Below the pieces are notes generated by a model. The model searched no databases and was not told the origin of the DNA. It saw only the letters and a list, made by a program, of their open reading frames with translations. Below are positions 33,963 through 44,500 of a stretch of 64,000 bases of DNA, piece after piece. The DNA comes from an uncultured Allobaculum sp. (lineage in GTDB: Bacteria; Bacillota_I; Bacilli_A; Erysipelotrichales; Erysipelotrichaceae), in contig CAJTVE010000001.1 of the NCBI GenBank assembly GCA_910579655.1, positions 54,349 through 118,348 of the forward strand, read 5' to 3'. Position 1 is the first letter of the stretch, and every line of letters starts with the position of its first letter. Both the position numbers and the translations under genes were made by a program.

Positions 33963-34553
33963 ATGCCTGAAACTGCGACTAACACAGAAACCAAGCGCGT
34001 GGTGCTTGGCTCTGGTGAAAACTATCTGAAAGAGGTAGACGGCGTCATTGACACTTCAGATGTTGATGCACTCATTACTACCTACTTCACAGCTGACAAC
34101 CTTTGGGGTGATACCAAAAACGGTGCCCAGCTGACCTATACACCTACGACCTACACGGTTAATGACGACTTGGGCAGAGTCACTGAAACTTTCCTGACCA
34201 AGGAAGACGTGAAGCTGGCCATGGGCCTTGTCCGGCTGAATGACAAGATCCTGCTGCCGCTCATGGAAACGGCACGGACTGCAACGTCTAAAGAGTCCGG
34301 ACGCACCATCATCAAAGTAGGCGGTATTGCCAACGCCACTGGCAAGTCTTATTTTGTAGGCTTCAAGCATCTGGACGCTAAGCGCGGTGACATTTACGTC
34401 ATGATCATTGGCAAGAATGACGGTGAACTGCAGCTGGCTTTCAACCCGGAATCTGAAACCATCCTGAATCCGTCATTTGTGGCTGGCGCCATGGATAATG
34501 ACGGAACAAAAGTCATCATTGTTATTGATAAACCAAAAGGGGCTACTGAATAG
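33963..34553 (+). CDS. Major tail protein
   Basis: 196 residues, beta-rich, of the phi13-type major tail family (RVVLGSGENYLKEVDG at the N-terminus, YFVGFKHLDAKRGDIYVMIIGKN in the core). Polymerises into the tail tube. A hairpin with a T run follows at 34540-34566. Confidence 0.85.
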   Translation: MPETATNTETKRVVLGSGENYLKEVDGVIDTSDVDALITTYFTADNLWGDTKNGAQLTYTPTTYTVNDDLGRVTETFLTKEDVKLAMGLVRLNDKILLPLMETARTATSKESGRTIIKVGGIANATGKSYFVGFKHLDAKRGDIYVMIIGKNDGELQLAFNPESETILNPSFVAGAMDNDGTKVIIVIDKPKGATE

Positions 34554-34566
34554 TAGCCCTATTTTG
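34540..34566 (+). terminator. Hairpin after the major tail protein
   Basis: GGGCTACT (34540-34547) pairs with AGTAGCCC (34552-34559) around GAAT, followed by TATTTT. Partial terminators after abundant tail proteins help set expression levels. Confidence 0.7.
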
Positions 34567-34582
34567 ATTAGGAGATAAAACC

Positions 34583-34879
34583 ATGGAATTTAACTTCAAG
34601 AAGCTGAAAAAAGAGTTCATGCGGATCACGCTTCCGGATGACAGAACACTGACCATCAATCCGCCTAAGTATTCTGATTTCAAAAAGTTTGCCCAGCTGG
34701 GCAACGTCAAAACGGATGAAGATGCTTTCAAAGGCGTGGCGCAGATTCTGAATTTGAATATGGAAGGCATCAAGTTTACTGGCAAAGAATGCCAGGACCT
34801 TTTTGACATGGCGGATATGTATGCGCTGATGACAGAGTTCATGAAATATCTGACCCGCATTACATCACAAAAAAACTGA
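34583..34879 (+). CDS. Tail assembly chaperone (gpG-like)
   Basis: 98 residues, helical, between the major tail and tape measure genes as in lambda G. It binds the tape measure during tail assembly. The last codons are CAA AAA AAC TGA, a canonical -1 slippery heptamer directly before the stop. Confidence 0.88.
   Translation: MEFNFKKLKKEFMRITLPDDRTLTINPPKYSDFKKFAQLGNVKTDEDAFKGVAQILNLNMEGIKFTGKECQDLFDMADMYALMTEFMKYLTRITSQKN
34870..34876 (+). promoter_or_regulatory. Programmed -1 ribosomal frameshift site
   Basis: A AAA AAC at 34870-34876, in phase, one codon before the gpG-like stop. A -1 slip continues as CTG ATC ATG into the next gene. Confidence 0.85.
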
Positions 34880-35163
34880 TCATGCCCTTCTACCCTGAAT
34901 CCGATACGGAAGAAGGGCTACCATACGAAATTGAAATGTACTGGGAACACGTCATTGCTGATTATCTAGGGATGACTGTGGCCGACGTACTGGACTTTGA
35001 CATTGTTGACTATCTGGCACTGCGGCGTGAAGCGTTCATTGCCCAGATGTCTAAGACGAAAGAAGGACGTGAATATCTGCAGAACTGCAAGATGTATGAA
35101 GCAGAAGACGCTGACTACAGCGCTGTAGAAGAGCTGCAGAAAGAGCTAGGGGGTGGTGCTTAA
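34876..35163 (+). CDS. Tail assembly chaperone extension (gpGT-like T part)
   Basis: Translated as the second part of a 193-residue fusion after -1 frameshifting at 34870. It can also be read from the ATG at 34882 (93 residues), but that lacks a good ribosome site. Acidic, helical; the T part recruits tail tube subunits in lambda. A frame overlapping the tape measure start by one base supports coupling. Confidence 0.82.
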   Translation: MIMPFYPESDTEEGLPYEIEMYWEHVIADYLGMTVADVLDFDIVDYLALRREAFIAQMSKTKEGREYLQNCKMYEAEDADYSAVEELQKELGGGA

Positions 35164-38100
35164 TGGCCGGTAACATTAAGGGCTTGACCATTGAAATTGG
35201 GGGCACTACCACCAAGCTTACCCAGGCACTAAAAGAGCCACAGAAGGAAACGCAGTCACTCAGATCTAAGCTGAAAGACGTTGACGGTGCGCTGAAGTTT
35301 GATACTAAGAACGTTGATTTGCTTGACCAGAAGCAGCGTCTTCTTGGCCAGACCATCAACAGCACTGAACAGGAACTGAAACTGCTGAAGCAAGCTCAGC
35401 AGGAATACAAAGATTCCGGTAAGGACATTGATGGCGCCGAATATGTGGCGCTTGAAAAGAAAATTGGAATCACAGAAAAGGCTTTGGAAAACCTGAAAGC
35501 CCAGCAGAACAATTTCAATGGCGAACTGCAGGCCATGGGAATCAAAGTTGGTGAGTTTGGGGAAAAGACTGAAGCCCTGGGCAAGAAGTTCTTGCCTGTC
35601 ACTGCTGGTGTGGCTGCTGTAGGAACGGCAGCAACGGCAGCCTGGTCTGAACTGGATGAAGCTTATGACGGCATTGCAGCCGGAACGGGTGCCACTGGTG
35701 AAGCACTGAAAGATCTGCAGCAGAACTTTGACAATGTTTATGGCAGCTTCCCTGCCGATTCTGCGGACGTAAGTACCGCCATTGCTGATATCAATACCCG
35801 CTTTGGACTGAGCGGACAGGCACTGGAAGAAGCCAGCGTCAAATTCCTTCAGTACGCCAAAGTGAATAACGTTGATGTCAGCGGATCCATTGAGAACGTG
35901 GCCAAAGCCATGTATGACGCAGGAATCCCGACTGAAGAGCTGGGAACAGTCCTGGACAAACTGACCGTTGCTTCACAGGCATCCGGTCTTCCTGTAGACC
36001 AGCTGTCTGCAGCACTGTCCAAGAACGGCGTCAACATGCGCGAACTTGGGTATAGCACTGATGAAACCATTGCTATTCTGACGACCTTTGAAAAGCAGGG
36101 TGTAGATACCAGCACGGTCCTGACCGGTATGAAAGGCGCGGTCAAGAACTGCGCCAAAGAAGGCAAGGACGCAAAGGTTGAAATGGCCAACCTGTTTGAA
36201 GCTATCCAGAACGGTTCAGCAACTGCCGCAGACGCGCAGGAGCTGTTTGGATCTAAGGCCGGTACAGCCATCTACAACTACGCAAAGGAAGGCAAGCTGA
36301 ATATCAATGACATGATGAAAGTCATTGAAGGTTCAGCTGGTGGGCTGGAAGCTACCTTCAATGAAATGCTGGATCCGGCGGACCAGATGCAGATTGCCAT
36401 GAACAATCTGAAGATTGCCGGCGCTGATCTTGGGTCCGCCATCCAGTCAGTCCTGGCACCAATGTTGGAAAAGCTGGCCGAAATCTGCAAGAAGGTAGCA
36501 GAGTGGTTTAAAGGCTTGGACGATAGCCAGAAAGAAACCATTGTCAAAATAGGGCTTCTGGCGGCTGCCATTGGTCCGGCATTGATTGCCATAGGAAAGA
36601 TGTCTACGGGACTTTCTCAGATGATCAAGTACTTTGGCAGCGTCCAGACAATGGGCGGAAAAGTCATTTCTTTTTTCAAGGCTTTGACCGGCGCCAGTTC
36701 TTTAGGAATTGTGGCAGCCGTTGCCGCAGTAGGCGGCGCTTTTATCACTCTATGGCAAACCAATGAAGAGTTCCGGACAAAGATGACCGAAATATGGGAC
36801 TCCATTGTTGGCAAGGTGAAGGACTTCTGTCAGGGAATTGTTGATAGAATCAATAGCCTTGGGTTCAACTTCAAAGACATTACAGAGGTTGTAAAAGCCG
36901 TCTGGCAAGAGTTCTGCGATTTCTTAGCGCCTATCTTTGAAGGCGTCTGGAAGCAGGTAGAAATCATCATCACGGCTGCCCTAGACATCATCATGGGCGT
37001 TGTGGATACCTTCATTGCGCTGTTCCAGGGGGACTGGGATGGCTTCTGGAAAGGAATCCAAGAAGTCTGGGACGCCTGCTGGTCCTGTGTGAATGACACT
37101 GTCAAGAATATCCTTGATACTATCCTTTCTTTAGTCTCTGAATTTTTATCTTGGTTTGGCGTGGAATGGACACCAAACTTTGAGGAAATAAACCAGAAAT
37201 GGCAAGAGATTTGGGGTTCCATAGGAAACTTCATTGACACTATTATCCAGGCGATTCAGGAACTGATTGCCGGATTCATTGACCTGTTCAATGGGGACTG
37301 GGACGGCTTCTGCAGCCATGTGTCTGAAGCATGGAATATCCTTTGGGAAGGAATCAAGCAGTTTGGTTCCGACATCTGGAACGGAATCAAAGACATCTTC
37401 AGCGGCGTCTGGGATAACATCCGGCAGATTTGGGATGACTGCATGCAGGCCATCAAGTCCAAGTGTGAAGAGATTTGGAACAACATCCAAAGCTTCTTAT
37501 CCGGTATCTGGGACGGCATTAAAGGCACGTGCCAGAGTGTCTGGAACACCATCAAGGACAACATCATCAATCCCATCACGGATGCCTGGAACAGCGTTCA
37601 GCGTATCTTTGGGGATATCCAGAACTGGATTACCGACAAAATCAACGGAGCAAGGGATGCAGTAGGAAATGCCATTGACGCAATCAAAGGCTTCTTCAAT
37701 TTTGAATTCAGGTGGCCACATATTCCGCTACCGCATTTCACCATTTCCGGTTCTATCAACCCGTTAGACTGGTTTGACGGCGGACTGCCATCCATTGGCG
37801 TTGAATGGTATGCAAAAGCCATGCACAACGGTATGATTCTTGACCAGCCCACAGCCTTTGGCATCAATTCTGATGGCCAAGTCATGGCTGCTGGTGAGGC
37901 GGGACCGGAAGCCATCATTGGCGTGAACAGCCTGCGCATGCTCATCAATGACGCAGTAGAACAGGCTGCCATGCGGAAGCTGGAACAGATCCGGCAGGTT
38001 CAGGAAGCGCCTGAAACGCAGACCATCAACATTGACTATGACAAACTGGCCGGATCTTTACTGGCCGCCATGTCTGGAATCGTCATTCAGAACAGCGTGA

Positions 38101-38180
38101 ATATTGGGCTGAAACAGGTCCTGAATGAAATGCTTCCCCTGATTGATTCCGGGCTGGAAAAGAGAAAGAAGCGGAGGTGA
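35163..38180 (+). CDS. Tape measure protein
   Basis: 1005 residues, sets tail length. The N-terminal 120 residues are coiled coil. A TP901-type core follows (YDGIAAGTGATGEALKDL and later GMKGAVKNCAKEG), and a hydrophobic region near 440-530. Residues 590-860 contain many Trp-rich repeats of the IWxGI/IxxxW type. The C-terminus is a short coiled coil. Confidence 0.95.
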   Translation: MAGNIKGLTIEIGGTTTKLTQALKEPQKETQSLRSKLKDVDGALKFDTKNVDLLDQKQRLLGQTINSTEQELKLLKQAQQEYKDSGKDIDGAEYVALEKKIGITEKALENLKAQQNNFNGELQAMGIKVGEFGEKTEALGKKFLPVTAGVAAVGTAATAAWSELDEAYDGIAAGTGATGEALKDLQQNFDNVYGSFPADSADVSTAIADINTRFGLSGQALEEASVKFLQYAKVNNVDVSGSIENVAKAMYDAGIPTEELGTVLDKLTVASQASGLPVDQLSAALSKNGVNMRELGYSTDETIAILTTFEKQGVDTSTVLTGMKGAVKNCAKEGKDAKVEMANLFEAIQNGSATAADAQELFGSKAGTAIYNYAKEGKLNINDMMKVIEGSAGGLEATFNEMLDPADQMQIAMNNLKIAGADLGSAIQSVLAPMLEKLAEICKKVAEWFKGLDDSQKETIVKIGLLAAAIGPALIAIGKMSTGLSQMIKYFGSVQTMGGKVISFFKALTGASSLGIVAAVAAVGGAFITLWQTNEEFRTKMTEIWDSIVGKVKDFCQGIVDRINSLGFNFKDITEVVKAVWQEFCDFLAPIFEGVWKQVEIIITAALDIIMGVVDTFIALFQGDWDGFWKGIQEVWDACWSCVNDTVKNILDTILSLVSEFLSWFGVEWTPNFEEINQKWQEIWGSIGNFIDTIIQAIQELIAGFIDLFNGDWDGFCSHVSEAWNILWEGIKQFGSDIWNGIKDIFSGVWDNIRQIWDDCMQAIKSKCEEIWNNIQSFLSGIWDGIKGTCQSVWNTIKDNIINPITDAWNSVQRIFGDIQNWITDKINGARDAVGNAIDAIKGFFNFEFRWPHIPLPHFTISGSINPLDWFDGGLPSIGVEWYAKAMHNGMILDQPTAFGINSDGQVMAAGEAGPEAIIGVNSLRMLINDAVEQAAMRKLEQIRQVQEAPETQTINIDYDKLAGSLLAAMSGIVIQNSVNIGLKQVLNEMLPLIDSGLEKRKKRR

Positions 38181-38184
38181 TGGG

Positions 38185-38898
38185 ATGGCAACACTGGGTG
38201 TGACTATCAACGGGAAGCACACACTGGATGACTGGGATTTGCACTGGACAGCCTGTGATATCTCAGAGCCTGTGCCCATCACGTCCTACGTTGATATTCC
38301 AGGGCGAAAGACAAAGCTTGACGCAACGGAAAGTCTGTTTGGATCCGTAACGTTTGAGAACCGCACCATCACGCTTGGCTTCTGGATGAAAGCGACATGG
38401 CAGCAGTGGCTATCCATGACAAGCAGAATCCAGACAGCCGTTGGCGGTAAGTGGTGCAAGATCATCCTGGACACTGAACCGGATAAATACTGGATGGGAC
38501 GTGTGACTGTCAGCAGCACAATGTCTGCAGATAATCCTGTCCTGTGCTTTTTTACCATCACAGCGGATGTGGAACCGTTCAAGTACTGGACTGAACAGCC
38601 GTCTGGTACTGACTGGCTGTGGGACCCGTTCAGTTTTGTGAATGGTATGATCCAGAACCTGAACAACATTCAGGTAAATGGTTCCAGGACTCAGTCTGTG
38701 GTAGGCAAAGATATTCCCTGCACGCCTACAGTTACGGCTACGGCGGATATGACGCTGACCGTAAGGGGCAAGACTTACCAGCTGCAGGCCAACGTGCCCT
38801 TGGTCCTTGATGACGTAGTGCTGTACAAGGCATCTACCAGTTTCCAGTTCACTGGCACTGGCAAGGTGACCATCAGCTTTAGAGGGGAGACACTCTAA
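38185..38898 (+). CDS. Distal tail protein (Dit)
   Basis: 237 residues. Starts MATLGVTINGKHTLDDWDLHWT after a perfect GGAGGTGA ribosome site. The N-terminal ring domain (PITSYVDIPGRKTKLDATESLFG) and a C-terminal galectin-like domain match siphophage Dit proteins, the hub of the tail tip. Confidence 0.88.
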   Translation: MATLGVTINGKHTLDDWDLHWTACDISEPVPITSYVDIPGRKTKLDATESLFGSVTFENRTITLGFWMKATWQQWLSMTSRIQTAVGGKWCKIILDTEPDKYWMGRVTVSSTMSADNPVLCFFTITADVEPFKYWTEQPSGTDWLWDPFSFVNGMIQNLNNIQVNGSRTQSVVGKDIPCTPTVTATADMTLTVRGKTYQLQANVPLVLDDVVLYKASTSFQFTGTGKVTISFRGETL

Positions 38899-41030
38899 TG
38901 TATACAGCTTACTTAGACGGGACTTGCATCCTTGATGCAAAGCACGAAATCCTTTTAGAAAATCCGACTTTAGAGCTGGCCGATAATGAAGCCGGCTCTT
39001 TCACTTTTACGATTTACAAAAACAATCCCGGCTACAGCCTTATCAAGATGCTGACCGGGATTGTCACAGTTAAATGGGATGATGAAGTCCTTTTCAAGGG
39101 CAGGATCATCAGCGCAGAAAAGAGCTTTGAAAAGGCGCTGACCGTTGAGTGTGAAGGCGAATTGGCTTACCTGGCGGACAGCATTCAGCGTCCAGCTGAA
39201 TACCATGAACTGACCGTCTATGCGTATGTTGCCAAGCTGGTAGAGCTTCATAATGCACAGGTTGGTGCTGACAAACGCTTTGAAGTTGGTGCCGTTACGG
39301 TCACAGACAGCAATGACAGTCTGTACCGGTACACCAACTGGGAATCAACGCTGGATGTCTTTAACTCTGATCTGCTGGACAGCCTGGGCGGTCATTTGCG
39401 TGTCCGCTATGATGGCAGCCACAGATACCTGGACTACTTAGCGGACTATCCCAGACTTTCCGGCCAGAAAATTGAGTTTGGTGAAAACCTGCTTACCTAT
39501 ACGGAAAGCAACAGTGCCTTAGAGTTAGCAACTGTCTGCATTCCCCTGGGCGCAAGACAGGAAGAAAGCAGCATTGAAGCGCTGGAAGAAAGGCTGACCG
39601 TCAAGACGGTAAACAACAATAAGGACTATATAGAGCTGTCAAAAGCCGTGCAGTCTTATGGACGTATTACCAAAACGGTCATCTGGGACGGCGTAAACAC
39701 ACCATCCATTCTGCTGGCCAAAGGCCAGAAATGGCTGCAGGACAATCAGTATGAAGACTTGGAACTGAGTCTTTCGGCTGTAGACCTTGCAGACTTTGGT
39801 GTGGATACTGACCATCTGCGGATTCTTGACCGTATCCATTGCACGTCCAGTCCGCATGGGATGGACCATGAATTTCCGCTGACTTCCCTGTCCATTAGTC
39901 TTCTGGATCCAACACAGAACATTTACACACTGGGCACTAAGCTGAAGACCTTCAGCAAGTCCACTGGACGTGCCCAGAAGTCCGTGCAGACCCAGCTGGA
40001 TAACAGTCCGTCTAAATCCAACGTCCTGAAACAGGCGCTGGACAATGCCACACAGCTTATCACCATGGTAGGCAAGGACGGACACGTCATTTTCAGTCCG
40101 TCTGTATCTGAGCCAAACGAACTGTATATCACGGACTACCCATCCATTGAAGACGCACAAAGATGCTGGCGCTGGAATCTGAACGGTTTGGGATACAGCA
40201 GCAACGGGAAAGATGGCCCGTTTGACCTGGCTATCACTATGGATGGAACCATTGCCGGCAAGTTTATTGCGGCCGGTACAATCGGTGCTGATCAGATTGA
40301 CGTCAGCTACACCAGCACGCAGGAAAAGAAGTGGCAGGACGAACTGGGAAACAACTACTGGACCAGCGGGATAGTAGAAACAAAAATACAAAATAGCGCG
40401 GACAATGTGCTGCTGTCTGCTGAACAGAAGATGACCAGTAAGCTGGGCAGTTACTACACCAAGTCAGAAATTGATGTGACTGTGGACGGCATCAACAGCA
40501 CGGTCAGAAAAAAAGTGGGTTCCAGTGAAATCATCAGCAAGATTAACCAGTCTGCAGAAGGTATCAAAATCAGCGCAGATAAGGTGAATGTTGACGCTTC
40601 AACTTTCCGCATCCAGGCTACAAAGCTGTCTTGGAAATCCACCTATTCAGAGATGTCTGAAAGCGGAATACTGAAAGCGACCTCTGTGGATTTATCCGGT
40701 TCTTTAAAAGCTGGTGGTTCTGGATATTGGGTAAAACTTGACCCATTAGGAAAGCTGACGGGTGGTTATGGGAATTCCACCTATGGGTACATCGAATATT
40801 CAGCGGTCTATACCGATGGCAGTCGTGGAATCATTGAGTCAGCTAACATCATTGAGCTAGACACCTATTGCTTGGCAACAAAGAGATCCACAACGCCTGG
40901 AAGCGCTACCCAGGGCGGAACCGGCTATCAGGATTTTATCTATCAAATTGATGACTTGGGCGAAGGACGCATTCAATGGTGGACCACCACACTGCACTTT
41001 ATTAACGGACTGATGTGTTCAAGTCTGTAG
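38898..41030 (+). CDS. Tail-associated (Tal / minor structural) protein
   Basis: 710 residues. The N-terminal 370 residues resemble the gp27/Tal-type hub fold of prophage tail endopeptidase proteins (LIKMLTGIVTVKWDDEVLFKGRI, LDSLGGHLRVRYDGSHRYLDYL). The rest is an extended, beta-rich fibre-like region with coiled coil. No clear catalytic site is visible. Begins one base from the end of dit. Confidence 0.87.
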   Translation: MYTAYLDGTCILDAKHEILLENPTLELADNEAGSFTFTIYKNNPGYSLIKMLTGIVTVKWDDEVLFKGRIISAEKSFEKALTVECEGELAYLADSIQRPAEYHELTVYAYVAKLVELHNAQVGADKRFEVGAVTVTDSNDSLYRYTNWESTLDVFNSDLLDSLGGHLRVRYDGSHRYLDYLADYPRLSGQKIEFGENLLTYTESNSALELATVCIPLGARQEESSIEALEERLTVKTVNNNKDYIELSKAVQSYGRITKTVIWDGVNTPSILLAKGQKWLQDNQYEDLELSLSAVDLADFGVDTDHLRILDRIHCTSSPHGMDHEFPLTSLSISLLDPTQNIYTLGTKLKTFSKSTGRAQKSVQTQLDNSPSKSNVLKQALDNATQLITMVGKDGHVIFSPSVSEPNELYITDYPSIEDAQRCWRWNLNGLGYSSNGKDGPFDLAITMDGTIAGKFIAAGTIGADQIDVSYTSTQEKKWQDELGNNYWTSGIVETKIQNSADNVLLSAEQKMTSKLGSYYTKSEIDVTVDGINSTVRKKVGSSEIISKINQSAEGIKISADKVNVDASTFRIQATKLSWKSTYSEMSESGILKATSVDLSGSLKAGGSGYWVKLDPLGKLTGGYGNSTYGYIEYSAVYTDGSRGIIESANIIELDTYCLATKRSTTPGSATQGGTGYQDFIYQIDDLGEGRIQWWTTTLHFINGLMCSSL

Positions 41031-41041
41031 AAAGGAAAGAT

Positions 41042-41311
41042 ATGGATTTAGGTGAACATCTGCATCTGATAGCTGATGCACAGTACAACATTTTTGTGGA
41101 ATCAATGAGTTCGCACGGAGTTCCGCCAACACTGGCGGTTTTTATTTTGGACTCTATGAAAACACGCTTGCTGGAAAACGTTTATGGAAACATGCTCGCG
41201 GAGAAATCAAAGACAGAACTGGAACCGGCAAAGAAACAGTGCCACGAAGGCACGGTGGATGACTTGAAGGAGTTTATGGCTGATGCAGCTGCTAGCAAAG
41301 AAAACAACTGA
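41042..41311 (+). CDS. Small tail-module protein
   Basis: 89 residues from the ATG at 41042 (GAAAGGAAAG upstream). Helical, MDLGEHLHLIADAQYNIFVESM. No family recognised. Overlaps the next gene. It may be a tail-fibre assembly factor, from position only. Confidence 0.65.
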   Translation: MDLGEHLHLIADAQYNIFVESMSSHGVPPTLAVFILDSMKTRLLENVYGNMLAEKSKTELEPAKKQCHEGTVDDLKEFMADAAASKENN

Positions 41312-41510
41312 ATGCGCAGCAACGCAGATCTATCTTTCCCGTCCGGATCTGGTGACAAAGTACCTTAACAATGGATGGGAAGTATTTGAGGTGCTTGAAG
41401 ACGGCACTGAAGTTCCAGTGACAGACACTGACAGTCTTCCAAAAAACTGTCAGCGGTCCAGTCCATCTGAAGCCGTCCAGGCGCTGAATATCATCATGAA
41501 TGGGGGTTAA
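41283..41510 (+). CDS. Small tail-module protein
   Basis: 75 residues. The segment YLNNGWEVFEVLEDGTEVPV resembles small beta domains found beside fibre genes. Start uncertain: the ATG at 41283 has AAGGAG 10 bases upstream. Directly precedes the DGR target gene. Confidence 0.6.
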   Translation: MQLLAKKTTECAATQIYLSRPDLVTKYLNNGWEVFEVLEDGTEVPVTDTDSLPKNCQRSSPSEAVQALNIIMNGG

Positions 41511-41512
41511 GC

Positions 41513-44500
41513 ATGGCAAATATTAATAACTATATCAGTTCGATCAGACGTGCCATTTATGGTGAAGAAGTACGTGAAAGCATCGTTGGCGCCTTACAGG
41601 CCAACAGCGTGGAAGCCCAGCAGTCTACCATCAATGCCCAGCAGGCAGTGGACGCCGCTGAAACGGCCATTGAAAAGGTAGAAGAAAACGATTTGGCCAT
41701 TGCTGTGATGCAGGAAGGGTTGAATGAAAAGGTGGACGGTGCATACAAGGATGATGAAGGATTCCTGTATTTAACGTCTAACGGTGAAGTAGTTGTTGGT
41801 CCACTTGGCCCATTCGCTGGAAACGGCGGCGGGGGCGGTGGTGGCGGCGGATCCGCAGAGAACAACGCGCTTCTGTCCATGTCAAACAACACGGGCTGGC
41901 TTTTCGGCACTTTCGCTGAAGGTCAGGACTGTCCAGTAAGCTTCACTTGGTCTTCACTGGAAAATGACATTCCGACCGGCGCAGGTTCTTTGCGTATCGT
42001 TGCTGGTGGTACGAATGCGGCCACAATGAGTGTTGAACAGGGTACGGTTAATCTTGACCTGAAAGAATATCTGAAGCCAGGCACCAACGCCATCCGCCTG
42101 AATCTGACAGACGTTTATGGAAACCAGCGATACATCAACTTCACCATCAAAGTGGTGGCTGTAAGCATTACATCCAACTTTGACGCTTCCGTTCCTTTAA
42201 CCGGAACGATTCAATACACTTACATTCCTACTGGGGCAGTCGCTAAGACTGTCCATTTTAAGATTGACGGGCAAGAAAAAGGTACGCAGACGGTATCCAG
42301 TTCTGGGCGTCAGCAGACCTATCTTATCCCTGCGCAGACACATGGCAGCCACACTTTTGAAGTCTACTTCACGGCTGTCATTGAAGGCATGGAAGTGGAA
42401 TCCAACCATCTGTTCTATGATCTGATCTGTGTAACGGATGGAAGCCAGGCACCAATCATTTCCGTTGGCTTCAACAGAACACTGGTAAGCCAGTATGAAT
42501 CCATTGTCATTCCTTATCAGGTCTATGACCCTACTGGCATGACGGCGGCTGTCATCCTGAAAGAAGGTGACACGGTTCTTAACCAGCTGACTGTAGACCG
42601 TACAAAACAGACATGGACCTACCGCGTCAACACAGCAGGTCCGCACACTCTGACAATCGTGTCCGGTGAGACAACCAAAATAATCAGCTTTACGGCTACT
42701 GAAACAGTGGTCAATGTGAAAGCTGAAACGGCTGACCAGAAGCTGTACCTTTCCAGCTACGGCCGGTCAAACGGTGAAGCAAATCCGGCACAGTGGAAGT
42801 ACGGCGCAATCAGCTGTACCTTCTCAAACTTCAATTTTATTTCTGATGGATGGCAGCAGGATGAAGATGGAATCACTGTCCTGCGGGTTGCTGGTGATGC
42901 CAGGCTGACCATTCCTTATCAGATCTTTGCCAGTGACTTCAGAACCACAGGCAAGACCATTGAAATTGAGCTGGCCACGCGGGATGTCCGAAACTATGAC
43001 GCAGTCATCCTGTCCTGCTTATCTGGCGGACGTGGTCTGACACTGACTGGTCAGCTGGCCACACTCAGGTCTGAACAGTCTGAAATCACTATGCAGTACA
43101 AAGAGGGTGACCACATCCGGCTGTCTTTCGTTGTCAGCAAGAGAAATGAAAACAGACTGATCTACGTCTATATCAATGGTGTCATGTCCGGCTGTGTCCA
43201 GTACCCGTCTGATGATAACTTTGCACAGACCAGTCCCGTTGGCATTTCCGTTGGTTCATCTGACTGCACGGTTGACCTTTACACCATCCGGATCTATGAC
43301 AACAACCTGAACAGTGACCAGCTGCTTGGCAACTGGATTGCTGATACACAGGTTGGAAGTCTGATGCTGGACAGGTACATGCATAATGACGTTTTTGATG
43401 ATTATGGCAACATTGTCATTGATAAGCTGCCAAAGGACCTTCCTTATATTATTTGGGAAGCGGAATACCTGCCGCAGTACAAGGGAAATAAGGTGCAGGT
43501 CAAGGGTTCATACACGGATCCGATTGATGCCAGCAAGTCCTTCACGTTCATTGACGCGCAGTTGGATGTTCAGGGTACTTCATCCCAGTACTATGCGCGC
43601 AAGAACTATAAGCAGAAGTACAAGGCGGGATTCATCACGCCACAGGGAACCGTTGAAAAGTATGCGCTGCGGACTGGCGCTATTCCCGTTGATACCTTCA
43701 CCTACAAGGCGGACGTAGCGTCTTCAGAAGGCGCCAATAACGTGGAACTGGTCCGATTGTACAATGATAGCTGTCCAGTCAAAACGGCTGCTATGAAGGC
43801 CAACAGCGCTGTTAGATGGGGTATTGATGGCTTTCCAATCGTGGCCTTCTTCAAGGATACAGCAGCAGGAACTACCACTTTCCTTGGCAAGTATAACTTC
43901 AACAACGACAAGGGCACACCAGAAGTTTTTGGCTTTCAGGACGGTGATGAAAGCTGGGAAATCCTGAACAACACGTCTGACCGTGTAGTCTTCAAGAATG
44001 ATGACTTCACAGGTACCGCATGGCAGGGTGACTTTGAAGCCAGGTATCCGGAAGATAACGTGGACACAACGAAATTGGCTGCTATGGTCAGCTGGGTAAA
44101 ATCTACCGCCAACAATCCAACCAAGTTTAAGAATGAGCTGGCCAGCCACTTCAATGTGCAGTCTAGTCTTTTCTACTGGCTGTTCACGGAACAATTCCTG
44201 ATGGTGGATTCCAGGGCAAAGAACGCATTCCCTACCTACGTTGCCGCTGATCAGCAGTGGTACTGGTTGCCTTATGACTTTGACACGGCGCTGGGCATCA
44301 ACAATGAAGGCCAGCTGGTGTTCGGCTATTCACTGGAAGATACGGACCATCTGGAAGGCGGCGTTGACGTCTTTAACGGGCAGGGCAGCATCTTCTGGAA
44401 CAACCTCAGACAAGCCTTTGGTGACGAACTAAAAGCTATGTATAAAGAACTACGTTCCACAGGCGCCTGGTCTTATGAAAAGGTGTCCCAGATGTTTGAA

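Noticed and set aside
41820..41850. Gly-rich run in the adhesin as a sequencing artefact
   Set aside because: It stays in frame, uses mixed GGN codons, and is a plausible flexible linker.
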